Assembly: GCF_004216565.1 (NCBI RefSeq)
Contig: NZ_SGWV01000007.1
Location: 806,001 to 870,000 of the forward strand
Direction: 5' to 3'
Length of the DNA: 64,000 nucleotides
Source: Sphaerotilus mobilis
GTDB taxonomy: Bacteria > Pseudomonadota > Gammaproteobacteria > Burkholderiales > Burkholderiaceae_C
The notes under the pieces were generated by a model that had not been told where the DNA came from, searched no databases, and saw only the letters and a program-made list of their open reading frames with translations. Below, one piece after another: positions 17,440-26,380 of the stretch. The position numbers were made by a program, and so were the translations under genes. Positions within the stretch are counted from its first letter, which is position 1. The number at the start of each line of letters is the position of its first letter.

Positions 17440-18731
17440 ACGACAGCGGCCTGCGAGGCTCTTGCCACGCGCCGACGCTCCAGCAGCATCAAGGCGGCGA
17501 TCGCCACCGCAATGGCCAGACCGAAGCCCCACATCAGCGGCACGATGGCAACGTCCAGCGCGAGCAGGCCGGCATAGATCGCCAGCATCGCCAGCACGCT
17601 GGCGTTCTCGTTGAAGCCCTGCACGGCGATCGATCGGCCGGCGCTCAGCAACACACAGCCGCGGTGCTGCAGCAGCGCATTCAACGGCACCACCATCAGC
17701 CCGCCGACCGCACCGACGACCACGAGCAGCGGCAAGGCCAGCGGCAGCGAGGAGGTCTCGGCCACCAGCGGCATGGTCAGGCCCAGCACGACCCCGGCAA
17801 CCAGCATGCGCTTGGCCTGGTGCAGGCCGACCCAGCGGCCAGCCGCCGAAGCGCCGATCACCACGCCGACCGCGACGGCAGCCTGCAGGTAGGCGGCGCG
17901 GTCCAGCGGCAACGCCAGCACGTCCGCCGCCCAGCGCAGCACGATGAACTGCAAGGTCGCACCCAATCCCCAGAAGATGGTGGTGACCGCCAGCGACAGG
18001 CCGCCGTCCGGATCACGCCAGAGCGTGCGGTTGGCCGCGACGAAGGTGCGCACCAGTGCGACCGGATGGATGCCGCTGGCGGGATAACGCGCACCGCTGT
18101 CGGGGATGCCGACGTTCAGCCACGAGGCCAGCGCATAGACCGCCAGCAAGGCCACCAGCGACAGCGACAGCGCGCTCGCGGGTGCCGATGGCAAGGCGGT
18201 CAAGACCTGCTGCAGCGCGGCAGCGGCGTCCTGACCGGTCCACCATGGGCTGACCAGCGCCCCGCCCAGCACGGCACCCAACAGCGCGGCGCTGACGACC
18301 GACACCTCGATCCAGCCATTGGCCTCGACCAGCCGGTTGGCGCCGACCATCTCGGTGACCAGACCGTATTTGGCCGGCGCATAGGCTGCTGCGCCGAAGC
18401 CGACAACGGCAAACGCCAGCAGGGGTGGCCAGCCTGCCAGCAGCGCCAACACGCCCAGCACCTTGACCGCATTCATCCAGGCCATCAGGCGGGCCTTGGG
18501 CCAGGCATCGGCCAGCGGACCGACGACCGGCGCCAGCAGCACGTAGGACAAGGTGAAGCCGAACTTGAGCATCGGCGCCCACCAGGCCGGCGCACCCTGC
18601 TCGACCAGCAGCGCGATGGTGACGATCAGCAGCGCGTTGTCGGCCAGCGCCGAGCAGAACTGGGCAGCGATCAGGCGATGGAAACCTGGCGGCAGGCCAG
18701 CGCCGGCCACGCCGCGGTCGTGAGCACCCAC
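17412..18731 (-). CDS. lplT: LplT-like MFS transporter
   Basis: 439 residues with about 12 hydrophobic segments. The N-terminus FHRLIAAQFCSALADNALLIV and the segments WWAPMLKFGFTLSYVLLAPVVGPLADAWPKARLM fit the lysophospholipid transporter LplT, which flips lysophospholipids inward across the inner membrane for re-acylation. No Aas acyltransferase partner is seen in the window. It sits immediately downstream of the epimerase gene on the same strand with a gap of 3 bases, so they are probably one operon. Confidence 0.8.
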   Translation of the reverse strand: MGAHDRGVAGAGLPPGFHRLIAAQFCSALADNALLIVTIALLVEQGAPAWWAPMLKFGFTLSYVLLAPVVGPLADAWPKARLMAWMNAVKVLGVLALLAGWPPLLAFAVVGFGAAAYAPAKYGLVTEMVGANRLVEANGWIEVSVVSAALLGAVLGGALVSPWWTGQDAAAALQQVLTALPSAPASALSLSLVALLAVYALASWLNVGIPDSGARYPASGIHPVALVRTFVAANRTLWRDPDGGLSLAVTTIFWGLGATLQFIVLRWAADVLALPLDRAAYLQAAVAVGVVIGASAAGRWVGLHQAKRMLVAGVVLGLTMPLVAETSSLPLALPLLVVVGAVGGLMVVPLNALLQHRGCVLLSAGRSIAVQGFNENASVLAMLAIYAGLLALDVAIVPLMWGFGLAIAVAIAALMLLERRRVARASQAAVVQATAERAV

Positions 18732-18734
18732 CGC

Positions 18735-19796
18735 TCAGGCCGCTTGCGCCAGCGGCAAGGGGCGCGGCATCTGCAGCATCGCGGCATCGGCGCCGTCACC
18801 GCGCTGTTGCCACCAGGCCAGCCATGACGCGAATTCGGCCAGGCCCTGAGCCAGGCTCGTGCGCGGCCAGACGCCGATGGCCGCGCGCAGGCGGGTCGGG
18901 TCTGACTCGGTGTGCGGCACGTCACCCGCCTGCATCGGCGCGTGTTCGATGAGCGCCGTCCGACCGATGGCCGCTTCCAGGCCAGCGACCAGTTCATTGA
19001 CCGTGGTCGGCACGCTGTGGCCGACGTTGAAGGTCTCGACCGGCACGCCCTGTGCGTCCGGTGGCGGCGCGCCACGTTCGATCAGGCGGCAGACCGCCTC
19101 GACCGTGTCGGCCACGTAGGTGTAGTCGCGCACCAGCTGGCCCTTGCCGAAGACACGGATCGGCAGGCCCTCGCGGATGCGCTCGGCAAACAGCCAGCAA
19201 GCCATGTCCGGCCGGCCCCAGGGCCCGTAGACCGTGAAGAAGCGCAAGGCGGTCATCGGCAGCCCGTGCACGCGGGCGGTCGCATAGGCCATGGCTTCGT
19301 TGGCCATCTTGGTGGCGGCATAGAAGGAGGCGGGGCGGTCGATGCGGTCGGTCTCTGCAAACGGCTTCGCGCCGTGCTCGCCCTCACCCTCGCGGTGGCC
19401 GTAGACACTCGACGAACTCGCATACAGCAGGTGCGCGATGCCGGCACGCCGACTGGCCTCCAGCACCGAGCCAAAGCCCAGCAGGTTGGCCTGCACATAG
19501 TCCAGCGGCCGATCGACCGACATGCGCACACCCGCCTGCGCCGCGAGGTGCAGCACGACCTCGGCACCGCTCGCATCCACCAGACGCTGCGTCAGCGCCG
19601 GGTCGGTCAGGTCGACATGGGACACGTTCACGCCGGCCGGCCACAACAGTTGCTGGACCCGCGCCTGCTTGAGCGCCGGGTCGTAGTAGGCGTTGAAGTT
19701 GTCGCAGGCGGTCACCCGGTGGCCCCGCAGCGCCAGCGCACGGGCGACGTGGGCGCCGATGAAGCCGGCCGCGCCGGTGACAAGGATGGAGCTCAT
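18735..19796 (-). CDS. NAD-dependent epimerase, UDP-glucuronate 4-epimerase-like
   Basis: 353 residues from ATG 19796. The Rossmann motif GAAGFIGAHVARAL is at residues about 8-21, the SYK-type catalytic set appears as YASSSSVYG near 124 and FYAATKMANEAM near 158, and FFTVYGPWGRPDMA near 189 is characteristic of UDP-glucuronate/galacturonate epimerases. It likely converts UDP-glucuronate to UDP-galacturonate for envelope glycolipids or polysaccharide. The upstream frame to 19826 adds a weak leader, so the internal ATG directly before the Rossmann strand is preferred. Confidence 0.85.
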   Translation of the reverse strand: MSSILVTGAAGFIGAHVARALALRGHRVTACDNFNAYYDPALKQARVQQLLWPAGVNVSHVDLTDPALTQRLVDASGAEVVLHLAAQAGVRMSVDRPLDYVQANLLGFGSVLEASRRAGIAHLLYASSSSVYGHREGEGEHGAKPFAETDRIDRPASFYAATKMANEAMAYATARVHGLPMTALRFFTVYGPWGRPDMACWLFAERIREGLPIRVFGKGQLVRDYTYVADTVEAVCRLIERGAPPPDAQGVPVETFNVGHSVPTTVNELVAGLEAAIGRTALIEHAPMQAGDVPHTESDPTRLRAAIGVWPRTSLAQGLAEFASWLAWWQQRGDGADAAMLQMPRPLPLAQAA

Positions 19797-19956
19797 GGCC
19801 GCGATGCTCGACAGCGCCGATGACAAGCCCGTGGCGCATCGGTGTCGCTCTCATGACGCTGCCCCCACGCCACCACCCCGCTGTGGCGCGCACCACGTCA
19901 CCGCCACGTCATGACCGCTTCACCCTTGTGTCACCGACGCGGTCGAGCATCGCGGC

Positions 19957-20886
19957 ATGACCGACTTGCACCGTCCCGCCCTGGCCAAGGATCGATGGCC
20001 CCGCTTGCTCTGGCTGGCGCCTCGCCCGGTCGGGCAAGCGCTGGCCGCTGTGCTGGCGGCCCTCGCGCTGTTGCAGGTGCTGGGCGGCACGACGGCACAG
20101 GTCCTGCACCTGTCCATCTTTCATGCCATCAATGCCAGCGGACGCTGGGCGCCGTCGTCCTGGTCGACGCTGAGCGTGCTGGGCCTGGGCCTGTGCGCCC
20201 TGATCGTGTTTGCACTGACCACTCCCCCGGGCCATGCGCCGGCCACGCGCCGGCTGGCCGCCCTGCTGGCCTGCTTCCCGATCGGGGGCGCGTTGACACA
20301 TGGCTTCAAGCAACTGATTCAGGCGGCCCGGCCGGCCGCTGCGCTGGGCATCGACCAGATCGTCGTGGTCGGCGCGCCGCTGCTGTCCAAGGCCATGCCC
20401 TCGGGCCATGCCGTCACCGCCTTCACGGTCGCCACGCTGATCAGTCTGGAGGCTCGGCTGCCGCGCCCCTGGCGGCTGGCGGTCTGGGCGCTGGCCTTCG
20501 CGGTGGCCTTGTCGCGCGTGGCGGTCGGGGCGCACTGGCCGGCCGACATCTGCGCCGGCGCGGCCCTGGGCGTGCTGGTCGGCCATGCCGGCTGGTGGTG
20601 CGCCAGCCAAGGACGCTGGGTGGCTCAGTTGATGAGCCTGTGGGGTCAGACGCTGATCGCCCTCGGTCTGCTCGTCAGCTCGGCCGTGCTGTGGGCCTTG
20701 CAGACCGGCTATCCGCTGGCCATGCCCGGTCAAAGGCTGCTGGCCGCCGTCGGCCTCGGGGTGGCGCTGTGGCGGCTGACCCGCCTGCTGCCGTCAGGCC
20801 TGCAGCGACCGGCGCAAGGGCCTGGTCGACGTGCGGCGCCCCAGCCGTCGACGCGGGCCGACGACGCCGCTGCGGACCTGGCGTGA
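19957..20886 (+). CDS. PAP2-family membrane phosphatase
   Basis: 309 residues with six hydrophobic segments. The three PAP2 motifs are present: KQLIQAARP near residue 122, MPSGH near 146 and SRVAVGAHWPAD near 187. It removes phosphate from a lipid phosphate such as undecaprenyl diphosphate, phosphatidylglycerol phosphate or lipid A at the outer face of the inner membrane. It starts a chain of six overlapping genes, and its TGA overlaps the GTG of the next one (GTGA). A Pro/Ala-rich tail of about 35 residues follows the last helix. Confidence 0.85.
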   Translation: MTDLHRPALAKDRWPRLLWLAPRPVGQALAAVLAALALLQVLGGTTAQVLHLSIFHAINASGRWAPSSWSTLSVLGLGLCALIVFALTTPPGHAPATRRLAALLACFPIGGALTHGFKQLIQAARPAAALGIDQIVVVGAPLLSKAMPSGHAVTAFTVATLISLEARLPRPWRLAVWALAFAVALSRVAVGAHWPADICAGAALGVLVGHAGWWCASQGRWVAQLMSLWGQTLIALGLLVSSAVLWALQTGYPLAMPGQRLLAAVGLGVALWRLTRLLPSGLQRPAQGPGRRAAPQPSTRADDAAADLA

Positions 20887-21755
20887 AGGCCACGCGGTCG
20901 GTGCCCGCAGCGGGCGCACGGCGTTGGATCGGCCTGCTGCTCGCCACGCTGGTCGGCCTCGGCGGCCTGACGCTGGCGCTGCGCGGGCTGGACCGGGCCG
21001 ACCTGTGGATGCGCGTCGTGCAGGTGCCGGCCTGGCTCTGGATCGCTGCGGCCGCCGGCATCCTCGCCAGCCATGCCCTGCGGGCGACCCGGCTGCATGC
21101 CGAATGGGCCGCACGCACCGGCGCCGACTGGTCGTCCTGCCTGCGCCTGAGCCTGTTGCACAACGCGGCCGTGCTGCTGATGCCGCTGCGCAGCGGCGAG
21201 CTGGGCTATGGCTGGTGGCTGCAGCGCCGCTGGGGCGTGCCCTGGCGCACCTCGTCGGCCAGCCTGCTGTGGATGCGGCTGCAGGACGTGGCCGTGCTTG
21301 CCCTGCTCAGCGGCCTGTGCCTGGCCTTGCCGCTGCGCCTGTCGGCGCTGGTGCTGGCCGGCCTGCTGCTGCTGATCCTGCTGTGGCCGATGGCGCCGGC
21401 CACACGCACCGCCTGGCTGTGCGCCGGGGCGAACTGGAGCCTGCGCCTGGCCGTCGTCGCCGCCTTGCTGGCCGTCCTGGCTGACCTGCCGGTCGACGCC
21501 ACGTTGCGCGGCGCCCTGGGTGGCGAATGGGCCGCTGTGCTGCCGCTGCAGGCCCCCGGCGGCCTGGGCACCTACGAGGCCGGCGTCTGGGCCGGCCTGC
21601 AGAGCCACCCACAAGGGCGGCTCGCCGCACTCGACACCCGCGTGGCCGCCGCGCTGATCGTCCACCTTTACTGGCTCGCCATCAGCCTGCTGGCCGCCTG
21701 GCCGGCCCTGCTGCTGGACGGCCAGCCAGCCCCCTTGCCCGAAGCGATCCCATGA
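20883..21755 (+). CDS. flippase-like domain membrane protein (YbhN/AglD family)
   Basis: 290 residues from GTG 20883. About seven hydrophobic segments, with the marks of the lysylphosphatidylglycerol synthase TM/UPF0104 family: PLRSGELGYGWWLQRRWG near residue 100, SLLWMRLQDVAVLALLS, and a PGGLGTYEAG segment near 228. Proteins of this fold are thought to flip lipid-linked substrates. Placed between a PAP2 phosphatase and an undecaprenyl-phosphate glycosyltransferase, it could flip the Und-P-sugar made by the next gene. That role is inferred from context. Confidence 0.8.
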   Translation: MKATRSVPAAGARRWIGLLLATLVGLGGLTLALRGLDRADLWMRVVQVPAWLWIAAAAGILASHALRATRLHAEWAARTGADWSSCLRLSLLHNAAVLLMPLRSGELGYGWWLQRRWGVPWRTSSASLLWMRLQDVAVLALLSGLCLALPLRLSALVLAGLLLLILLWPMAPATRTAWLCAGANWSLRLAVVAALLAVLADLPVDATLRGALGGEWAAVLPLQAPGGLGTYEAGVWAGLQSHPQGRLAALDTRVAAALIVHLYWLAISLLAAWPALLLDGQPAPLPEAIP

Positions 21756-22825
21756 CCGACCTGAGCCTGCCTGCCCTGAACGTGGCGAACGACCTGCCCG
21801 TCGCCGATGAGCGCCCGGTGCCGCCCCACCGCCTGTCGGTGGTCGTGCCGATGTACAACGAGATCGGCAATGCCGCCCGGCTGATCGACGCGGTGCAGTC
21901 GGCGCTGGCCGCCTACCCACATCCCTGGGAGCTGCGGGTGGTCGACGACGGCAGCCGCGACGGCACCGGCGCGGCGCTGCAGCGCCACGCCGCCACGGTG
22001 GGCGCGCACATCCATGTCATCCGGCTGGCGCGCAACTTCCGCCAGACCGCCGCGATGCAGGCCGGCATCGACCAGGCCCGCGGCGACGTCATCGTGACGA
22101 TGGACGGCGACCTGCAGAACGACCCGCGCGACATCCCCGCGCTGGTCGCCCGGCTGCTGCGCGACGACCTCGACATCGTGGCCGGCTGGCGGGTCGAACG
22201 ACAAGACGGCTTCTTGCTGCGCCGGCTGCCCTCGCAGCTCGCCAACCGGCTGATCCGGCGCATCACCCAGCTGCCCTTCCACGACCTGGGCTGCAGCCTC
22301 AAGGCCTTCCGCGCGCCGGTGCTGCGCGAGGTCCGGCTGTACGGCGAGATGCACCGCTACATCCCCGCCTGGCTGTCGACCGTGACCTCGCCGGACCGCA
22401 TGGGCGAGCAGCCGGTGCGTCACCACGCCCGCACCGTCGGCACGTCCAAGTACGGCCTGTCGCGCACGCTGCGGGTGGTCGTCGACCTGCTGGCAGTGAG
22501 CTTCTTCCAGCGCTATGCCGCCCGGCCGGGCCACTTCTTCGGCGTCATCGGTCTGCTGATGTGCCTGGTCAGCCTGGGCGTGCTGGGCTACCTAGCCGTG
22601 CTCAAGCTGATGGGGCAGGACGTTGGGGCCCGACCGCTGCTGGCGCTGGGCTTCTCCGGCCTGATCGGCGGGCTGCAGTTCCTGACCACCGGCGTGCTGG
22701 CCGAGCTGCTGATCCGCATCTACTACGGTGCCCGGCACGGCTCGCCCTATGTCCTCAAGGCCGATGCGCCAGGCGACGGACATGACGGGGTGGACCTGAG
22801 CGGCTGGGCCGGCCCGCAGGCATGA
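21752..22825 (+). CDS. GT2 polyprenyl-phosphate glycosyltransferase (ArnC/GtrB-like)
   Basis: 357 residues. The catalytic domain shows SVVVPMYNEIGN near residue 28, VVDDGSRDGTG near 63 and the metal-binding TMDGDLQNDP near 108. Two C-terminal helices (about residues 255-280 and 290-315) anchor it. This is the layout of enzymes that load a sugar onto undecaprenyl phosphate on the cytoplasmic side. The sugar is not readable. The ATG overlaps the stop of the flippase-like gene and its own stop overlaps the next start, which fits a pathway in one transcript. Confidence 0.88.
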   Translation: MTDLSLPALNVANDLPVADERPVPPHRLSVVVPMYNEIGNAARLIDAVQSALAAYPHPWELRVVDDGSRDGTGAALQRHAATVGAHIHVIRLARNFRQTAAMQAGIDQARGDVIVTMDGDLQNDPRDIPALVARLLRDDLDIVAGWRVERQDGFLLRRLPSQLANRLIRRITQLPFHDLGCSLKAFRAPVLREVRLYGEMHRYIPAWLSTVTSPDRMGEQPVRHHARTVGTSKYGLSRTLRVVVDLLAVSFFQRYAARPGHFFGVIGLLMCLVSLGVLGYLAVLKLMGQDVGARPLLALGFSGLIGGLQFLTTGVLAELLIRIYYGARHGSPYVLKADAPGDGHDGVDLSGWAGPQA

Positions 22826-24585
22826 GCAGCGGGTCGCCCATGCCGCTGTGGTTCACGCTCTGGGCGCTGGCCCTGCTGGTGCTGCAGCTGATCGGCCTGG
22901 GCGGCGTGCCGCTGTTCGACGTCGACGAGGGCGCCTTCGCCGAGGCCACGCGCGAGCTGCTGGCCAGTGGCGACTGGGGCCACACCACGCTCAACGGCGA
23001 AGACCGCTGGGACAAGCCCATCTTGAGCTACTGGCTGCAGGCCGTCAGCGTGATGCTGTTCGGTCTGGACGAGTTTGCGCTGCGCCTGCCGTCGGCGCTC
23101 GCCGCCTGGCTGTGGGCCGTGGTTGTGGCTCATCGCGTGAGCCTGTCGCACGGGCACATCGCCGCTCTGGCCGTCGGCACCGTGCTGTCGACCAGCCTGG
23201 GCGTGATGCTGATCGGCCGCGCCGCCACCGCCGATGCGCTGCTCAACCTCTGGCTGGTGCTGGCCACGCTGTCGCTGCGCGATGCCCTGCGCGACCTCGC
23301 GCCCGATGCCGACCCGGCACATCGCGCAGCCGGCTTGCGGGCCCTTCGTCTGAGCGCCCTGTGGATCGCGCTGGGCCTGCTGACCAAGGGCCCGGTGGCC
23401 TTGCTGGTGCCAGGCGCCGTCGCCGTGCTGTGGAGCCTGTCGATGGCGCTGCAGGACGGCCGCCAAGGTGCGGCCGCCCGCTGCTGGCAACGCCTGCGTC
23501 CTGTCCTGCTCGACGGCAAGGCCTGGGTCGTGCTGCTGGCCGTCGCCACGCCCTGGTATGGCTACGCGCTGCAGCGCCACGGCATGGCCTTTGTCGACGG
23601 CTTCTTGTGGCGCCACAACCTGCAGCGCTACGGCGGCACGCTCGAAGGCCATGCCGGTGCCTGGTTCTACTACCTGCTGCTGCTGCCGCTGCTGCTGCTG
23701 CCGTGGTCGGCCCTGTTGCTGCCGCTGCTGGCCCGGCTGCGCCCGCTGTGGCGCGATCCGGCCGACCGCTGGCTGCTGCTGTGGGCTGGCTTCGTGCTGG
23801 TGTTCTTCAGCGCCTCGGGCACCAAGTTGCCGCACTACGCGCTCTATGGCCTGACGCCTCTGGCGATGCTGGGCGGGCGCTGGCTGGCGTCGCCGGCCAG
23901 CCTCACCGCCGCCCGACTGCCACGGGTCGACCGGATCGACCGAATCGACCGGGTCGACCGATTCAGCCAGTGGCTGCTGGTCGCCTGCCTGGCGCTGCTG
24001 CCTCTCGGGGCACTTTGGCTCAGCGACGTCGCCCAGGCCGGCATCGCGGCATCGACCCGGCCGGCCGATGCCCTGCATGCCCTGTTGCTGGCGGGCCCCG
24101 GCCAACTCGATGGCGAAGCGGGCATCCCGCGCCTGGTCATCGCCGCCCTGCTGGGCGCCGTGCTGGGCGGCGGAAGCTGGCTGGCCTGGCGGGTTCACGC
24201 CCGTTCGGCGCTGCGCCCGGCCATGAATCTGCTCACCACGGCCGTGCTGGCCGCGGGCCTGACCCTGCAGCTCTTGCCCTGGTGGGGCGAGCGGCTGCAG
24301 GCGCCGGTGAAGACCCTGGCCCAGCTGGCACGCACCCATCACCCCGACCGGCCCATCGTGCAATGGGGCCTGCACCAACCGAGCTTCGCGCTCTACCTGC
24401 AAAGACCGACGCCGCGCCGCGCGCCGCAGCCCGGCGAACTGGCGCTGGTCCGGGTCGACCGCCTGGCCTCGCTGCGCCACGAGGGCGACGGCAGCCCCGC
24501 CGCTGCGCTGCGGGTGCTGGCCCGTGCGCGGGGCTACTTGCTGATCGAACGGCCTGGACACGATGCACCCGAAACCGCCCCCTGA
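22822..24585 (+). CDS. ArnT-like lipid-linked glycosyltransferase (GT83/GT39)
   Basis: 587 residues and about 12 hydrophobic segments. Near the N-terminus FDVDEGAFAEATRELL holds the conserved acidic residues of the first periplasmic loop, and RWDKPILSYWLQA follows, as in ArnT. It would transfer a sugar from undecaprenyl phosphate to lipid A or another periplasmic acceptor. An Arg/Asp repeat (RVDRIDRIDRVDR, residues about 368-380) encoded by a 9-bp tandem repeat lies in a loop and is unusual. The last 23 bases overlap the next gene. Confidence 0.83.
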   Translation: MSSGSPMPLWFTLWALALLVLQLIGLGGVPLFDVDEGAFAEATRELLASGDWGHTTLNGEDRWDKPILSYWLQAVSVMLFGLDEFALRLPSALAAWLWAVVVAHRVSLSHGHIAALAVGTVLSTSLGVMLIGRAATADALLNLWLVLATLSLRDALRDLAPDADPAHRAAGLRALRLSALWIALGLLTKGPVALLVPGAVAVLWSLSMALQDGRQGAAARCWQRLRPVLLDGKAWVVLLAVATPWYGYALQRHGMAFVDGFLWRHNLQRYGGTLEGHAGAWFYYLLLLPLLLLPWSALLLPLLARLRPLWRDPADRWLLLWAGFVLVFFSASGTKLPHYALYGLTPLAMLGGRWLASPASLTAARLPRVDRIDRIDRVDRFSQWLLVACLALLPLGALWLSDVAQAGIAASTRPADALHALLLAGPGQLDGEAGIPRLVIAALLGAVLGGGSWLAWRVHARSALRPAMNLLTTAVLAAGLTLQLLPWWGERLQAPVKTLAQLARTHHPDRPIVQWGLHQPSFALYLQRPTPRRAPQPGELALVRVDRLASLRHEGDGSPAAALRVLARARGYLLIERPGHDAPETAP

Positions 24586-26380
24586 GCACGCCGGCCGTGC
24601 CGCCAGCCTGACGATCGTCGCGGTCGTGCTGGCCTTTGCCGCGCTGCGCCTGGCAACCCTGCTGCTGGCCCTGGCCGACGGCGGGCTCGGCCTGCATGTC
24701 GACGAGGCGCAGTACTGGCACTGGTCGACCGCGCCGGCCTGGGGCTACTACTCCAAGCCGCCGGTCATCGCGGTCTTGCTGGCGGGCAGCACGGCGGTGT
24801 TCGGCGACGACGTGCTTGGCGTCAAGGCGCTGGCGCTGATCCTCTACCCACTGACCGCGCTGGTGCTGGGCCTGCTGGCCGCACGCATGGCCCGTGACGC
24901 CGGTCTGGGCACCGGCACAGGGCGGCCTGACCGCCAAGCCGGCGTGATGGCGGCCGCGCTGTTCATGGCCAGCCCGCTGGCCGCCCTGCTGGGACTGGCC
25001 GCCACCACCGATGCGCCGCTGATGCTGTGCTGGGCCCTGGCGACCTGGCTGCTCTGGCAGGTCCGGCAGGCCAACCGGGCCGGCCATGCCGCACGCGTTG
25101 GCTGGCTGTTGCTCGGCCTGGTCTGCGGCATCGGCCTGCTGTCCAAATACAGCTTTGCCGCCTGGATCCTCGGCGCGTTGGCCTGGCTCTGGCTGGATCG
25201 CACCGGCGCGGACCACGATCGCGACGGTGACATGGACAGTCTCAGCGACCGCGACCGCGACATCGCTGCCGAACTGCAGGCGCAAGCGCGCGCCGACGCC
25301 CTCCGTGGCCTGCTGTCTGCCGCTGGCGTGACCTTGGCCCTGCTGCTGCCGCATCTGGCCTGGAACGCCGCGATGGGCTGGCCGACGCTGCATCACACCG
25401 CCGAGATCACCGCCGTGCAGCCCGGCGAGGGCTTGTCCACCGGCTGGGTCCAGGCCACGGTCGCCAGCCTGTGGCGCAGCCTGTCGGTGCCAATCGGCGC
25501 CCTGCTGATGGCCGGCCCCTTGCTGGTGCTGCTGGCCGGCCCGCTGCGGCGCCTGGGGTCCACGCGGACGGGGCCGATCCCGGCGCCGGTGCGTTGCCTG
25601 CTCGCCCTGCATCTGCCCCTGCTGGTGCTGGGCATGCTGCAGGCGCTGCGGGGCGAGCCGCAGATCAACTGGGTCGCACCGCTGGTGCCGGGCCTGATCC
25701 TGCTGTTGGCGCTGGCGCTGGCACAGACACAGACACAGGCATGGACACGGACAAGGGCGGATCGCCCGGTCAACAGGCTGGCTCAAGGCGTGCTCATCGG
25801 CCTGATCGGCGTGCACACAGCGGTCGGTACCGCCATTCCACTGGCTCAAACGCTGAGCCAGTGGTGGCAGGAACGGGTTGACCCGGACGCGGCCAACTTG
25901 CCACGCCGGCTCGACATCTGGGCCCGCATGAGGGGTTGGCCGGAGGCCTTTGCCGAGCTGCGTCCGAGCCTGGTGCAGACCCTGGAGGCGCAACCGGACC
26001 TGCCGCTGCTGAGCACCTCGCGCAGCGTCATCGCCATCGGCAGCCACGCCTGGCGCGACCTGCCGCTGCGCTGGCGCGCCTGGACCGAAGGCGGTCCGCC
26101 TCGCAGCCACTACGAGATGAGCGTCGGCTGGTCCGGCCTGCAGCCCCACAGCGGCACGGTCCTGATCGTGGCCGATGCCGACCTGCCAGCGGCCCTGCTG
26201 GCGCGGCTGGAGACACCCGAGCTGCTGGCGCGCCGCAGCGCCCCGGCCGGTCGCCACTCGACCGTCACGCTGGCGCTCTGGCGCGCCCAGGTCCGCGCCG
26301 AGCCTGGCCCGGGCGAACTGGCGTCGAACCTCGGGACGACCCCGTCCGGATCCCTGCCCGCCTGGAGGTCTGCACGATGA
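24563..26380 (+). CDS. GT39-family membrane glycosyltransferase (PMT_2 type)
   Basis: 605 residues. HVDEAQYWHWS near residue 46 and GYYSKPPVIAVLLAG near 64 are typical of dolichyl-phosphate-mannose protein mannosyltransferase-like enzymes, which use a polyprenyl-phosphate sugar. About 10 hydrophobic segments. A charged loop around residues 215-235 (DHDRDGDMDSLSDRDRD) is unusually Asp/Arg rich. With the ArnT-like gene upstream, the operon encodes two different transferases that may use the same or successive lipid-linked donors. The stop overlaps the next start. Confidence 0.8.
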   Translation: MHPKPPPEHAGRAASLTIVAVVLAFAALRLATLLLALADGGLGLHVDEAQYWHWSTAPAWGYYSKPPVIAVLLAGSTAVFGDDVLGVKALALILYPLTALVLGLLAARMARDAGLGTGTGRPDRQAGVMAAALFMASPLAALLGLAATTDAPLMLCWALATWLLWQVRQANRAGHAARVGWLLLGLVCGIGLLSKYSFAAWILGALAWLWLDRTGADHDRDGDMDSLSDRDRDIAAELQAQARADALRGLLSAAGVTLALLLPHLAWNAAMGWPTLHHTAEITAVQPGEGLSTGWVQATVASLWRSLSVPIGALLMAGPLLVLLAGPLRRLGSTRTGPIPAPVRCLLALHLPLLVLGMLQALRGEPQINWVAPLVPGLILLLALALAQTQTQAWTRTRADRPVNRLAQGVLIGLIGVHTAVGTAIPLAQTLSQWWQERVDPDAANLPRRLDIWARMRGWPEAFAELRPSLVQTLEAQPDLPLLSTSRSVIAIGSHAWRDLPLRWRAWTEGGPPRSHYEMSVGWSGLQPHSGTVLIVADADLPAALLARLETPELLARRSAPAGRHSTVTLALWRAQVRAEPGPGELASNLGTTPSGSLPAWRSAR

